Made by a program: the position numbers and the translations under genes
Assembly (NCBI GenBank): GCA_033557465.1
Contig: CM066045.1
Span: 137,785,596 to 137,849,595, forward strand
From: Ichthyophis bannanicus
Taxonomy: Eukaryota; Chordata; Amphibia; Gymnophiona; Ichthyophiidae
Direction of reading: 5' to 3'
DNA: 64,000 bases
Part shown: positions 10,546 to 21,527 of the stretch, piece by piece
Layout of the letters: each line of letters starts with the position of its first letter
How positions within the stretch are numbered: the first letter of the stretch is position 1
The notes under the pieces: generated by a model
Seen by the model: the letters and a program-made list of their open reading frames with translations, nothing else
Told to the model about the DNA's origin: nothing
The model's database searches: none

Positions 10546-13140
10546 TATATCCTTCTTAAGATATGGTGACCAGAATTGTACACAATATTCAAGGTGCGGT
10601 CGCACTATGGAACAATACAGAGGCATTATAATATCCTTTGTTTTATTTTCCATTCCTTTCTTTATGATTCCTAATATTCTATTTGCGCTCTTGGCCACCG
10701 CTGCACACTGGGTGGAGGGTTTTAACATGTTATCCACAATGACGCCGAAAACATTTTCCTGGGTGGTGGTTCTGAATGTGGAACCTTGCATCGTGTAACC
10801 AAAGTTTGGGTTGTTCTTCCCTAGGTGCATAACTTTGCACTTGTCCACATTAAATTTCATCTGCCATTGTGATGCCCAATCTTCCAATTTATCAAGATCC
10901 TCTTGCAATTTTCCACAATTCTCATGGGTTTTAACAACTTTAAATAGTTTTGTGTCATCTGAAAATTAGATTACCTCACTCATTATTCCCTTTTCCAGGT
11001 CATTTATGAATATGTCAAAAATCAGTGGACCCAGCACTGATCCCTGGGGTACTCCACTATTCACCTTTCTAACTTTTAACCAGTTCCTGATCCACAGTAG
11101 TACACTGTCTCCTATCCCAATGACTTTTTAGTTTTACCAAAAGTCTCTGATAAGGGACCTTGTCAAAGGCTTTCTGAAAGTCCAAATACACTATATCAAC
11201 CGACTTACCTTTGTCTACCTGTTTATTTACACCTTCAAAAAAACATAGCAGATTAGTAAGACACGATCTTCCTTGTCTAAAGCCATGTTGGCTATCTCCC
11301 ATTAAGTCATGACTATCTACATGTTCAGTAATTTTGTTCTTTATAATGGTTTCTACCATTTTTCCTGGTACTGATGTCAGGCTCACCGGTCTGTAGTTTC
11401 CCGGATCACCCCTGGAACCCTTTTTAAAAATTGGCGTTACGTTGGCCATCCTCCAATCTTCAGGTATTACAGATGATTTTAATGATAGTTCACAGATTAC
11501 TAATAGCAGGTCTGCAATCTCATATTTCAGTTCTTTCAACACCCTTGGATGTATATCATCCGGTCCAGGTGATTTGCTACTCTTCAGTTTATCAATGTAT
11601 CGATATTTCCTTCAAATCTTCCGCAACTTTAAATACCACTTCAGTCATGGGTAACATCCCTACATCTTTCTCACTAAAGACAGAAGCAAAGAATTCATTC
11701 AGTCTTTCCGCTATCGCCTTGTCACCTCTTAGTACCCCTTTAACCCCACTATCATCTAATGGACCAACTGACTCTCTCACAGGTTTTTTGCTATGAATGT
11801 ACTTGAAAAAGTCTTTATTACGCGTTTTTGCTTCTGCAGCAAGCTTCTTCTCAAATTCTCCCTTTGCCTGCCTTATCAATGCCTTGCATTTAACTTGCCA
11901 GTGCTTGTGCTGTTTCCAGTTTTCGTCATTTGGCTCTTTTTTCCATTTCCTGAAAGATGCTTTTTTGGCAACAACAGCCTCTCTGACATCACCTTTAAAC
12001 CATGCTGGCAGGTTTTTAGACTTCCTTCCACTTTTCTTAAAGCGTGGAATACAGCTGGTCTGGGCTTCCAAGATAGTATTTTTCAACAACTCCCAAGCTT
12101 GATGTAAGTTTTTAACCTTTGCAACTGCTCCTTTTAGTTTTTTCTTAACTAATTTCCTCATTTTATCATAGTCTCCCTTTCGAAAGTTAAAAGGTAGTAC
12201 TGTGGATTTCCTTAGCATCCCTCCTCCACTGATTAAATCAAATGCGATCATGTTATGATCACTATTGCCAACTGGCCCCAACACCCTTATCTCTTGCACC
12301 ATATCTGGTGTTCCACTAAGGACTAGGTCCAATATCGTTTCCCCTCTGGTCGGTTCATGAACCAGTTGCTCCAAGAAGCAGTCATTTATTTCATCTACGA
12401 ACTTTATCTCCCTAGCATGTCCTGCTGTGACACTGACCCAGTCGATACCGGGGTAATTGAAATCACCCATTATTATTACTGTGCTGTAACTTTTGTTAGC
12501 TTCCTTGATTTCTTTGAGCATTTTATCATCCATTTGTTCATTCTGGCCAGGCGGTCGATAGTACACCCCCATTGCCATCGTCTTCCCCTTTTTACATGGA
12601 ATTTCAATCCATAGAGATTCTACAGAAAATTTTGTTTCCTGCAAAACTTTAATCCTTTCTGACTCAATGCCCTCTCTAACATAGAGCGCAACCCCTCCAC
12701 CAATTTGATCAGCTCTATCATTACGATATAGTTTGTACCCAGGTATCACAGTGTCCCACTGGTTGTCCTCCTTCCACCATGTCTCAAAGATTCCAATCAC
12801 ATCTAGCCTCTCATTTAGTGCTATATATTCTAACTCTCCCATCTTATTTTTTAGACTTCTAGCATTTGCATACAAGCATTTTAGAGACTGTATTTTATTC
12901 ATATTAATCTGGCTATTGGTAGGCATGGGTAATTTGGAATCTTTAAGCTCTGTCTGCTCCATACTCAAGGTTATTTGGGCTACTTTACTCTTTTTTGGAA
13001 CCTCTCTGCTTTTGGTAGTATCCTTCAAGGATACATTCTTCCGAACCATGCGCTCTTGGGCGACTGTCAGCTTTCCCTTATCTAGTTTAATAGGTCCCTG
13101 CTCATCATAGCTTACAATCTGATCAAGACAGTCAGTACAA
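10546..13140 (-). pseudogene. CR1-A endonuclease-reverse transcriptase pseudogene
   Basis: The protein cut target DNA and reverse-transcribed the element's RNA. Read from 13140 downward, an open frame runs to 11592. It holds the endonuclease ('YANARSLKNKMGELEYIA', 'ETWWKEDNQWDT', 'GVYYRPPGQ', 'IIMGDFNYPGIDW', catalytic 'GNSDHNMIAF') and the linker. A frameshift near 11590 moves to the frame at 11542-11069 with the RT start ('IFKKGSRGDPGNYRPVS', 'DSQHGFRQGRSC', 'IVYLDFQKAFDKVP'). Further breaks lie near 11070 and at an in-frame stop just before the FSDD box near 10965. The last frame runs into the L2 insertion near 10545 ('YLKKDIALFSRLQD'), giving a meaningless CR1/L2 fusion ORF. Confidence 0.9.
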
Positions 13141-13145
13141 TAGAT

Positions 13146-14452
13146 GAGAACAAGGGTAGGAAAGGGTAATGAGACAGAAAGAGAACAAAAAATTAAGACC
13201 CAAAAGCGGCCTGAAAGAAGTGAGCCTTTAGCATGGATTTGAAAAAGTGGAGAGATGAAACCTGACATAAAGATTCTGGTAGTTTGTTCCAAGCATAAGG
13301 AGCAGCAAGGTGAAAGGATTGAAGTCTGGAACTGGCTATTGAAGAGAAGGGCATGGAGAGAAGCAAGCCAGAAGAAGAGAGTAGTTCATAAGGAGGGATG
13401 TAGGGAGAGAGAAGAGAGGAAAGGTAGTGACGAGCAATAGAATAAATGCACTTATAGGTCAGAAGGAGAAGCTTGTATTGGATACAGAAACAGAAGGGAA
13501 GCCAATGAAGTGATTTGAGAAGAGGGGTTCTATGAATATATTGGACAAGGTGGAAGATTAGGTCCAACTAAGAGCAACCAACCACGTCAGGCACAAAACA
13601 CAGTAGGGGATGATTGTTTGTTCTTCCTTGAACACAAGGTGGAAGATTAGCCATGCAGCAGAGTTTTGCACAGATTGACTGGGAGAAAGATGACTCAGAG
13701 GGAGACCAGCAAGGAAGAGGTTGTAATAGTCGAGGCGAGAAGTGACTAAAAAGTGGATACGCGTTTTAGTTGCGTCTTGGGAAAGAAAGGGGCAGATTTT
13801 GTAAATGTTGTAGAGAAAGAAACAGCAGGTGTTTGCTATCTGTTGGATATGGGTGGAAAAGGAGAGGGAGGAGTTGAAGATGACTCCAAAGTTGTGGGCT
13901 GAGGAAACAGGAAGCAGAAGAGGGTTATCAACAGAGACAGAGAAGGGATGAAGGAGGGAAGAGGGTTTAGTAGGAAAAATCATACGTTTGGTTTTGGCCG
14001 TGTTCAATTTCAAATGGCAGTGAGACGTCCAGGCAGCGATGTCAGATAGGCAAGCAGATATACATACTTGAAGTCTAAGAAAAATATCAGGTGTGGATAG
14101 ATAGATCTGAGAGTCATCCACATAACAATGATATTGAAGGTCATGGGAGGAGATGAAAGCACCAAGGACTGGGTATAGAGAAAGAAAAGGAGAGGGCCCA
14201 GAACAGACTCTTGGGGTACACCAACTGAAAGAGGGACAGCAATAGAGGATGAACCACCAGAATAGATACTGAAGGAGTGCTGGGAGAGATAAGAAGGGAA
14301 CCGGGTTGGTATAAAGCCCCTAAAACCAAGTGAGGACAAAGTATCAACGAGAAGGTGGTGGTCAACAGTGTCAAAAGTAGCAGAAAGGTCAAGAAGAATG
14401 AGGACTGAGTAAAGGCCTTTGGATTTAGCCAGGAGTGGAAGATTCTCTAGAA
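13146..14452 (-). mobile_element. L2-type LINE, minus strand, decayed
   Basis: Read on the minus strand, 14486-14010 carries RT fingers and palm ('[18 protein letters not shown]', '[15 protein letters not shown]'). 14121-13558 carries the region after the catalytic box ('HNFGVIFNSSLSF', 'VTSRLDYYNLFLAGLP'), and 13567-13193 the C-terminus ('RTPLLKSLHWLPFCF', 'LAAPYAWNKLPESL'). There are frameshifts between the three blocks. The left end abuts CR1-A. The right end is interrupted by the hAT-type palindrome. Confidence 0.8.
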
Positions 14453-14994
14453 CAGAGGTGTCCAAACCTGTCCTGGAGGGCCACAATCCTGCCAGGTTTT
14501 GGGATAGCCCTAATCAATATGCATCAGATATATATGCATTAGAGATATCCTGCCAACCTGACTGGTTTGTGGCCCTCCAGGACTGGATTTGGAGACCCCT
14601 GCTTTACACCTCTGTCATTTAAGATGGTGAGTGGGCAAGGTATAGATGTCCTAAACATCAAAAGGGTAGCTAGAATGTGTCACATTCATCCTCGATTCTC
14701 ACCACCACCAAAAAGATGTCTAATGGACAATATTTTGGTGGTGGTGAGAAGTGAGGAGGAATGTGACAAATTCTATCTAACCTTTTTGATGTCTTGGACA
14801 TCTGCACCTTGCCCACTCACAATCTTAAATGACAGAGGTGTAAGGCAGGGGTCTCCAAATCCAGTCCTGGAGGGCCACAAACCAATCAGGTTGGCAGGCT
14901 ATCTCTAATGCATATATATCTCATGCATATTCATTAGGGCTATCCCAAAACCTGGCAGGATTGTGGCCCTCCAGGACAGGTTTGGACACCTCTG
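14453..14994. mobile_element. Palindromic hAT-type MITE
   Basis: This 542-bp element is one long imperfect inverted repeat. It starts CAGAGGTGTCC and ends GGACACCTCTG, and the arms pair along nearly the whole length, with the centre near 14724. It is flanked by a perfect 8-bp duplication, CTCTAGAA, at 14445-14452 and 14995-15002. An 8-bp target duplication with CAG...CTG ends is the hAT superfamily signature. There is no coding capacity, so it needed a hAT transposase supplied in trans. Confidence 0.9.
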
Positions 14995-15002
14995 CTCTAG
15001 AA

Positions 15003-15484
15003 TATACCAGACTACAGGTCCCTGCCTGCAATTGCCTAAACCCTGGACTTCAAACAGCCTGGCAGGCACATTCTTAGACAGTTGTAAACCACACCTAGGG
15101 CCTGTCTGCAGCGGTACACATGCAGTATTGACTGCAGTAGCCACTCACTACTGCAGCTACAAAACAGACAGCAGCAGTAGTAATCTTCTGTGCAAAGACA
15201 AAGCCACATGTGAGGGCAAGATGCTCTTCCCTCCACTGTACCTTCTAAGCCAAACAACATTCACACACAAAGGTCCACTGGGCTGCAGTATGGCACTAAT
15301 TCCTGAGGCAGCATATCTGCAGGGCATGCATTCCCTTGTGACCTGCTCTACACTATAAGATAAGTATTTTTGCACCTACACTAAACTCAAACCTCATTCA
15401 TGACCCATGAGTTCCATCCCAGACCATCCTGCCCTCTCTGGGAGTCCATACACACTTGTTCTTTTGTCATACAAGACATGCAGG
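15003..15484. other. Unclassified non-coding stretch left of the ERV
   Basis: No recognisable coding content. It was contiguous with 23297 onward before the ERV inserted, because the 4-bp duplication CAGG joins the two. Some phrases ('aggtactgggc' at the join) also appear near 7250, so this may belong to an unclassified repeat shared with the Harbinger-like fragment there. Confidence 0.4.
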
Positions 15485-15986
15485 TGTGGTAGGCAAAGGC
15501 CTATGATCCATGCTAATTGAATTAAACAGACAGGCCTAAGCAGCTTGATTTGTAAATGAAGCCTGTAGTTAGGTCCAGAGGAATGAAAACCCCCCTGAAT
15601 GATGACACCATAGAATTGAAACTTAACTCAGCTTAACTGAACATAGCTAAGCAGAATCGAAACTTAGAAAGTAGAGAAAAACAAGTTTAATTGGTACTGA
15701 TAAGGTGTGCTATGCTTCTGTGAAATTAATTAACTGTGCTGAAAGAAAAGTTACAGTGCCCTGCTTCCCATATGTTTTAACTAGCTGAGCGACCTTGGAG
15801 GAGAGATGTAACAAGTTAGAGACACTGACCATTGTAATTGGGACTAGAAGGGGGGTAAGCAGGTGCTGAGCCCAGACCAGAGTCCTAATTGGACAACTAC
15901 GTAATGGTACCGGGACCAATAGATGGGTGAGAGGGGTTACTGGGACCAATGAAAAGTTTGCCTATGTCTAGAATGGAGAAGAAGTC

Positions 15987-15994
15987 TATAAAAG
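15987..15994 (+). promoter_or_regulatory. TATA box of ERV LTR
   Basis: TATAAAAG lies 66 bp upstream of the ATTAAA signal. That spacing fits a pol II start between them and a short R region. The same box is at 23153-23160 in the 3' LTR. Confidence 0.75.
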
Positions 15995-16059
15995 TTGTTG
16001 TTTTACTAGAAACCATTGCTCAGCCATTTTGAAATTGATTATTGCTTGAGCCTGTGCAC

Positions 16060-16065
16060 ATTAAA
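16060..16065 (+). terminator. Poly(A) signal ATTAAA of ERV LTR
   Basis: ATTAAA lies about 60 bp before the LTR end. The functional copy for genomic RNA would be the equivalent one in the 3' LTR, at 23226-23231. Confidence 0.65.
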
Positions 16066-16131
16066 CTGGCTTGGATCCTTGAAAAGACTCCTGGTTTTAT
16101 TTATTGCATGCTTATCTGCTGCTACATTTCT

Positions 16132-16149
16132 TGGTGCGTTCGGCCTGGA
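16132..16149 (+). other. Putative primer-binding site
   Basis: The sequence TGGTGCGTTCGGCCTGGA begins five bases after the 5' LTR. A PBS starting TGG at this place is expected in vertebrate retroviruses. I could not match it to a specific tRNA 3' end, so the primer is unassigned. Confidence 0.5.
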
Positions 16150-16383
16150 AGTGCGAGTGGTGGATGGTGTTCAAGTGAATAAATCCACGTAATTCGCCTT
16201 GAGGTTTGGTCCAGTTGGAACCATGCCAATCCGACGCAGGGGAATTTCCCTGGGCCCACCGATCCTCTTGTATCGGAGGGGGTTCTGCCTGGCCTCGGCA
16301 GGCACTGGGTCCAGCTGGCCAACACCTCCGACCCGGGGGAGTCCAGGATCCAACTCAGAAGCTAGTGAAGTATTGGGGACCGG

Positions 16384-16396
16384 ATCCGGTAAGTAT
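16384..16396 (+). promoter_or_regulatory. Putative major splice donor of ERV
   Basis: The sequence 'atccGGTAAGTAT' is a near-consensus 5' splice site in the leader, upstream of any coding remnant. It would serve a spliced subgenomic RNA. Confidence 0.45.
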
Positions 16397-16555
16397 AGTT
16401 TTGAAAACCTGTCTAGACAGATGAGTTAGAACTGCAGTTTGAAACTTGTGAAACTTTGGTAAGAATTTGAAACTTGTAACTTGTAATCTCGAGAACTTGG
16501 AACTTGGAATTTGGTAATGAGAGCACTGATCCCCTCTCAAGGACGGTCCTATTAC

Positions 16556-16701
16556 CCTTGCATGAGTATGCGCAAGGCGAAGCCATCATCCTTCTTGTTT
16601 GGTAAGACTTAAGTCAACCTCGCATGAGTATGCGCGAGGTCCCTACATGAGTATGCGTGGGGAAAATTTGTTTGAAAATCCTTGCATGAGTATTCGCGAG
16701 G
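16556..16701 (+). repeat. Four covarying 22-nt hairpins in the ERV leader
   Basis: Four copies of a 22-nt unit lie at 16556-16577, 16618-16639, 16641-16662 and 16680-16701. Each has a 6-bp stem around a ten-base loop, ATGAGTATGC in three copies and ATGAGTATTC in the fourth. The stems are CCTTGC/GCAAGG, CCTCGC/GCGAGG, CCCTAC/GTGGGG and CCTTGC/GCGAGG. They differ in sequence but stay paired when G-U pairs are allowed. The array sits between the splice donor and the body of the genome, where retroviral packaging signals lie. A role in packaging or dimerisation is my inference. Confidence 0.7.
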
Positions 16702-19360
16702 TACAGCTGTTATAGAGAATCATGATTTAGCCTAGTCAGAACAGACAGGACTGGGTTTTTTGGGATATGTTGCTAGCATGATTGTGAAGCGTTTGATGTG
16801 TATTGTCTGCCCTACTGTGTATTTGTTCTTTTTGTTCTCTGTTGAAACTGCGAGTTCCCCTTCTGTTATAAATGTGAGATTATTCTGTTGAGTAATTTGT
16901 GACAGTTCACTGATTAAGAAATTGTATTAATCAAGCAGAACGAAGACCCAAAACACCTAGAGTCACTTTAGAAATCAAAAAGCTGGTCTCACCCAGTTCA
17001 CTGCACAGTGAAAAACTGACAGGGGGCGTGTCTGAAGGAAAGAATGTACAGTGTCTTTCTAACCCTGTGCAGGCTTAAATCTCAATGCTGTTAGTTTGTG
17101 CTTATTTCAGAACAGTGTACCTGTTTTATTCAATATGTTTTTAATAGTAATGTTCCTTCTGCTATGGTTATGTATTATATATCATTTATATATCATTTAA
17201 TAAGAATGTTTAGTCAGGATTGTGGGTCCCGATAGTTTTTGGGCTTAGCCTGAAAAGGGTTAAGTTTGTATTAATCCCTTACGGGTTGCGGACCAAGTGA
17301 GAAGAATTTCTGTCGGCTGTATGTTCAAATTTTCAGTAAGCACTGTAATAGTTTAAATAGGAAATGATAGAGAACTGTTTTTGTTTTTCCTTTGATCTAC
17401 AAAGTAATTATTAGATCACGACTTGACACTGATTTAAATTGTTTTTTTTTCTGGCATCTCTCTGTGCGTGTGAATGAGAAGTCTCTTTTTATGAGCACAG
17501 TTCAGTTGTTTCCCAGCGAGCAGAGGGGTGTAGCTTGCAGAGAAGGAAAAAAATGTGTTTTAAGAGACAGCAACTCTCGGTTGAGAGGTCTCCCGTTTAT
17601 TTAAAATAAAGGATTCATTCAATCAAAGTTTTAAAAAAAAGTTTATCTTGCGGAGTGTTTGCACCAACCTTTTTATGAACAAGTATAAGTCATTTGAATG
17701 CATGCTTCCCCAAACTGTATGATTTAAGGTAATTACTTTGAATTGTTAAACTCTGTACTAATTACTAATGAACAAATCAGTTAGCTACACTGACCTTTAC
17801 AATATTGGCTTTTAAGATAAATTCATCTGTTTTTCCGTATTTGAAAAAAAGGGAAGGGTGTACTGTACTTTATGAAAAATATCCAGAATGTCTTTTGAAT
17901 ATTTGCTTTCTGAACTAAAAAAAATAATAATTTATTTTGCAGAGACATGCTGATTACGGCTGGCAGCTAGTTGCTAAGTATTTTTATTCTAGTCATACGT
18001 AACAGATAGCTATAGTTCTCTCTATAAGATATTTTAAGAACTGTATCTAAATTGTATGTCTGTGCTCAATTTAAGCTTATGTTTACGGTAATAAGGTTTT
18101 TTTTAATGAGTGTCCTTTCAAGTATGATCAAGAATTTCAGTAAGGGATTTACTGAAGACTATGGTTATCAAATGTCTCTGTCCCAATCAGGAATGCTATG
18201 TGAAAGGGAGTGGCTTCTGCTAGTTGCCCATATTTCCTTAGTTCACCATATTTTGCCCCAGAATCTCTAGATATCCTGTCTCGTCACTCTCTCACTCTCT
18301 GTAAGTAGCTCCGTTCAGAGTGCTTAAGGGGGGGATGGAGCCCAGTCCACCGATGATGTCACCCCCCGGTAGGCGTGAACTAATGTGCCCACAGCAGAGA
18401 AGTAGAACATTTAAAAAAAAAAAACCCAACCTCCTGGATAGAGCGTTGCTAGGAGAAACAGAGCCCAGGAGAGGGAGGGGGGACTCCTCCCTGCAGATTC
18501 CCTAGTTTGCCAGCCACCTCCGCAGCAGGGGGATGTGCACCCCCTCTGGACCAGAAGTGAAAGTCAGCTGACCAGACTTGTTTAGAACTGAAAAAAAACT
18601 GCATTATACACTGAGAAGTTTTAGGACTTGATTGAACTAATGGACAGAAATTATAGAAAACTGGATGAATTTGCGGGCACAATAGTTAAATGAAAGTTGA
18701 TCAGAAAAGTATGTGGATTGTTGAAGAGGGACAGAGAAAATAAAAATTGTAAGATGGAAAAAGAGAACAGATCTTTTTTGCTGATATTTTTAGTTGAATG
18801 ATGTGGAGGAGGTTTTCCTAATCAAAGGAGCAGAGGAAGTGAAAAACTGGGTGTGAGTGCGCCCATTACAGAGGAGAAAGACATTAGAGAAGTGAATGCC
18901 CGTATCTTGACTCCACCCCAGGAGGGGAGGAGGGAGTACTTGATTGCAGAGTCATAAAACAATAAACCAAGCACAATGTTCTAGTAGGAGAAGGAAGTAG
19001 CTATAGAGTAAGTGGCAGCTAAAGAGGGCTACAGCATGGATAAAGACTAGGCCAGATGCATCACCATTATCAGAGCTACTGGGGCTAAGTCCGCAAAGCC
19101 TTTTCTGCAGAACCGCATGTGTGAACTAGAAAAAAATAAATAAATAATAGTGTACCAGTTCCTGTATATGCCTGAATGCCCTATTCCATTTTTGGAGCCG
19201 AGACCTGCTTGCAAAGCTTCAGGCACAGATATCCTTTGCTGAAGAGAGAGAAATGCAAATGACTGTGAACCCAGAGCCTGCTGGATTGATGGTGCTGACT
19301 GTTCCCCGAGAAGAAGAGTAGCAGTTCTATAGTGCATCTCCAGTCAAGTCAACAAGTTCC
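16702..19360 (+). other. ERV leader and gag-position region, no recognisable ORF
   Basis: This is where gag should lie. Only short ORFs occur and none shows a matrix, capsid or zinc-knuckle motif that I recognise. T-rich and A-rich stretches with many stops dominate. Either gag was replaced by non-coding sequence or it has decayed past recognition. Confidence 0.6.
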
Positions 19361-19369
19361 TGTATACCT

Positions 19370-20085
19370 ACCAACCTTATAGCCCCACCTGGAGTATGGG
19401 CAGAAGATAATCCACCTGGCCTAGCGAAGAACATAGCCCCTGTCATTGTCACCCTCAAGCCAGTCAAGAAGCCTGGGACAGGTGGCTACCGCCCAGTGCA
19501 GGATCTAAGAAGAATGAATGATGCAGCTGAAACTATACAACCAGTGGTACCAAAATCCTTATATTCTCTTGGAACTGATCTCTGCTGAAGCTATACATTT
19601 CATCATTCTGGACTTAAAAAATGTTTTTCTGCATACGCTTAGCCCATGACCCCACTACAGGAAGGCGGGGCCCACGCACCTGGACAAGATTACATCAAGG
19701 ATTCAAGAACTCGCCTCACTCAGCAAAAGATTTGACAAGTTATCCAGGAATTCCAGGAGAAAGAATTCTACTGCAATATGTGGACAACTTGCTTATAACC
19801 ACCAACTCAGAAAGTGAATGTCTACAAGCCACCAGTGAACTCTTGCACCTTTTTAATGAGGCTGGATACAAAGTCTCAAGAGCCAAGGTGCAATTATGTC
19901 CAACAAGTTAAATACCTAGGATTCCCGTTGTCCAATGGAATTCGACGCCTGGGACCCTTACCAGAACGCAAAGCAGCTGTATGCAGTATTCCTACTCCAA
20001 CCACCAGGAGGCAAGTGAGAGCCTTCTTGGGTGCCACAGAGTATGTTGTATATGGATCCCCAATTTTGCGGTGCTAGCAAAACCG
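19370..20085 (+). pseudogene. ERV protease-RT junction and reverse transcriptase remnant
   Basis: Gammaretrovirus-type pol in several frames. Near 19390 'VWAEDNPPGLA' resembles the end of protease and the start of RT. 'KPGTGGYRPVQDLRRMN' follows near 19465-19520. The palm region at 19621-19911 contains the catalytic box as YVDN (19777-19788) where active enzymes have YVDD. 'YLGFPLSNGIRRLG' and 'RRQVRAFLGATEY' mark the RT end near 19910-20045. There are at least two frame changes, and the fingers are shorter than usual, suggesting an internal deletion. Confidence 0.8.
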
Positions 20086-20560
20086 TTGTATCAAGCTATC
20101 AAAGGAATGGAAAAGTCTGCATTGGAATGGGGACTTGAACAGGATGCAGCCTTTTGATCTTTGAAAAAAAAACACTCTGATGTTGTCACCAATTCTGGGT
20201 CTACCAGATGTCCAGAAAACCTTTCAGTCTCTATGTTCATGAGTCACAAGGAAATGTTCTAGGAGTGTTGACTCAATCTCTTGGACCTTATTTGAGAAGC
20301 TGTTACAGCTACAGCCTTCCTAGTAAGCAAAAACTAAAAGAAAAATCCCTTTGAGACAGAATCTTCAAGTTACTGTACCACACTCTGTTCTAACCAATAT
20401 GAAATACAAAGGAAACTACTAGCTAACAAATCTATGAATGTTGAAGTATTAGAGTATGTTGTGTGAAAACCCCAGATACAACTGAAGGGTCAGTCAAGCT
20501 TTCAATCCTGCTATGTTGTTATCAGTTAGTCTTGACCCCCTGATCATGACTGTTTAGAAA
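20086..20560 (+). other. Decayed RT connection region
   Basis: This is the expected position of the RT connection domain. Fragments such as 'AKPLYQAIKGM' and 'KSALEWGLEQDAAF' can be read with stops and frameshifts between them. No open frame exceeds about 60 codons. Confidence 0.5.
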
Positions 20561-20562
20561 TT

Positions 20563-20871
20563 ATGGACACTGTATTCTCAAGCCGCCTGGATTTGACTGA
20601 TGTCCCTCTGGAGAACCCTGAACAGACTTTCTTTGTGGCTGAAGGCAGTTTCATCATCAATAGACATTGTTGTGCTAGATATGCAGTGGTGACCCCTGAT
20701 TTGGTAGTTGAGTCCTCAGCCCTGGCCCCAGAAACTTCACCACAGAAAGCTGAACTGATAGCCCTCACTAGAGCACTAACAATAGGAAAAGAGCCCTGTC
20801 TAAATGTATACCCAGATTCCAAGTATGCCCTTACAACCTTGCATGCACATGGGGCCCTGTACAAAGAATGA
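20563..20871 (+). pseudogene. ERV RNase H remnant
   Basis: A 102-codon open frame has gammaretroviral RNase H blocks: 'FVAEGSFIINRHCCARYAVV' (first strand, expected Asp not evident), 'SPQKAELIALTRAL' with the catalytic Glu, and 'NVYPDSKYALTTLHAHG' with the catalytic Asp. It stops shortly after 'LYKE', so the C-terminal part is lost. It would have degraded the RNA strand of the RNA-DNA hybrid. Confidence 0.8.
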
Positions 20872-20939
20872 GGGTGGATAACCTTAGGAAGCAAGTCCAT
20901 TAAGTATAGCCCCAAGATATTGATATTAACAGATACATA

Positions 20940-21527
20940 CTGCCTATAGATCTCAGAATTTAGGAAAAGTAGAATGTATGAATAGAACCCTGAAATCTCA
21001 GTTGTCCAAACTTTGCCAAGAGGTTTACCTGAAGTGGCCCCAGGTTCTTCCCATAGCCCTTCTTAGGATATACTTAGCCCCTGCTAAGTCTTTAGGAGTT
21101 TCCCCTTTTTGAGATTCTGTATGGGCAATCCCTGCCTGTTGTATAGGAAATAAAAGGAGATATGAGACAGATAGGATCTGAAATTATTAGACATGAACTA
21201 TTGGTTTTAAGTTCTGTTTTGCAGAGTCTTCATACCTGGGTACAAAATCGATTACTCATCAATTTGTTTGAACCCCTGCATCCTCTCAAGCCTGGAGTCT
21301 CGGTGTGGATCACAGAGTGGAGAAAGACACTGTTAGCCCCGCATTGGAAGGGACCCTATGTCGTCATCCTGTCAACTCCAACTGCAGTAAAAGTCGCAGA
21401 ATTTGAACCTTGGATCCATCATAATCAAGTGAAGCCAGCAGCTGCTCTTGAACCTGATCACTGGACTACTGTACAGCATCCTGAGACACCATTGCACCTC
21501 ACCCTACGACAACAGCCACGGACCTAA
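20940..21527 (+). pseudogene. ERV integrase C-terminal remnant
   Basis: The end of the integrase core can be read near 20950-21140 ('MNRTLKSQLSKLCQEVYLKW', then 'GVSPFEILYG') in broken frames. A 121-codon frame at 21162-21527 follows, with the C-terminal domain ('LKPGVSVWITEWRK', 'LAPHWKGPYVVILSTPTAVK'). The N-terminal HHCC domain and most of the DDE core are missing, so it cannot integrate DNA. Confidence 0.8.

Larger units (their letters stand above)
7461..13145 (-). mobile_element. CR1-A LINE, minus strand, split by L2 insertions
   Basis: This is a near full-length ORF2 region of a second CR1 family (CR1-A). Read on the minus strand it starts near 13145, runs to about 10546, is interrupted by L2 material (8038-10545), and finishes at 8037-7461 with the 3' UTR ('tgatggaccttggtctgacc' and a terminal repeat 'atgttcttatgttc'). 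The break falls between 'aaccttttct' at 8037 and the 'gctatatccttcttaag' segment at 10546. These are adjacent in the uninterrupted copy at 63710-63740, which proves the insertion. Confidence 0.9.
15485..16126 (+). repeat. ERV 5' LTR
   Basis: The 642-bp LTR starts TGTGGTAGGC and ends CTGCTACA. It differs from the 3' LTR by two substitutions that I could find (CAAAGG/CGAAGG near the start, CCAATG/CCAGTG before the TATA region). It contains a TATA box at 15987-15994 and an ATTAAA poly(A) signal at 16060-16065, which places U3, R and U5 in the usual order. Confidence 0.93.

Noticed and set aside
9466..10908. 480-codon minus-strand ORF as one gene
   Set aside because: It is a chance in-frame junction of CR1-A RT with an inserted L2 RT.
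17392..18505. Short ORFs in the gag position of the ERV as gag
   Set aside because: None shows a matrix, capsid major homology region or zinc-knuckle motif, and all are under 75 codons.
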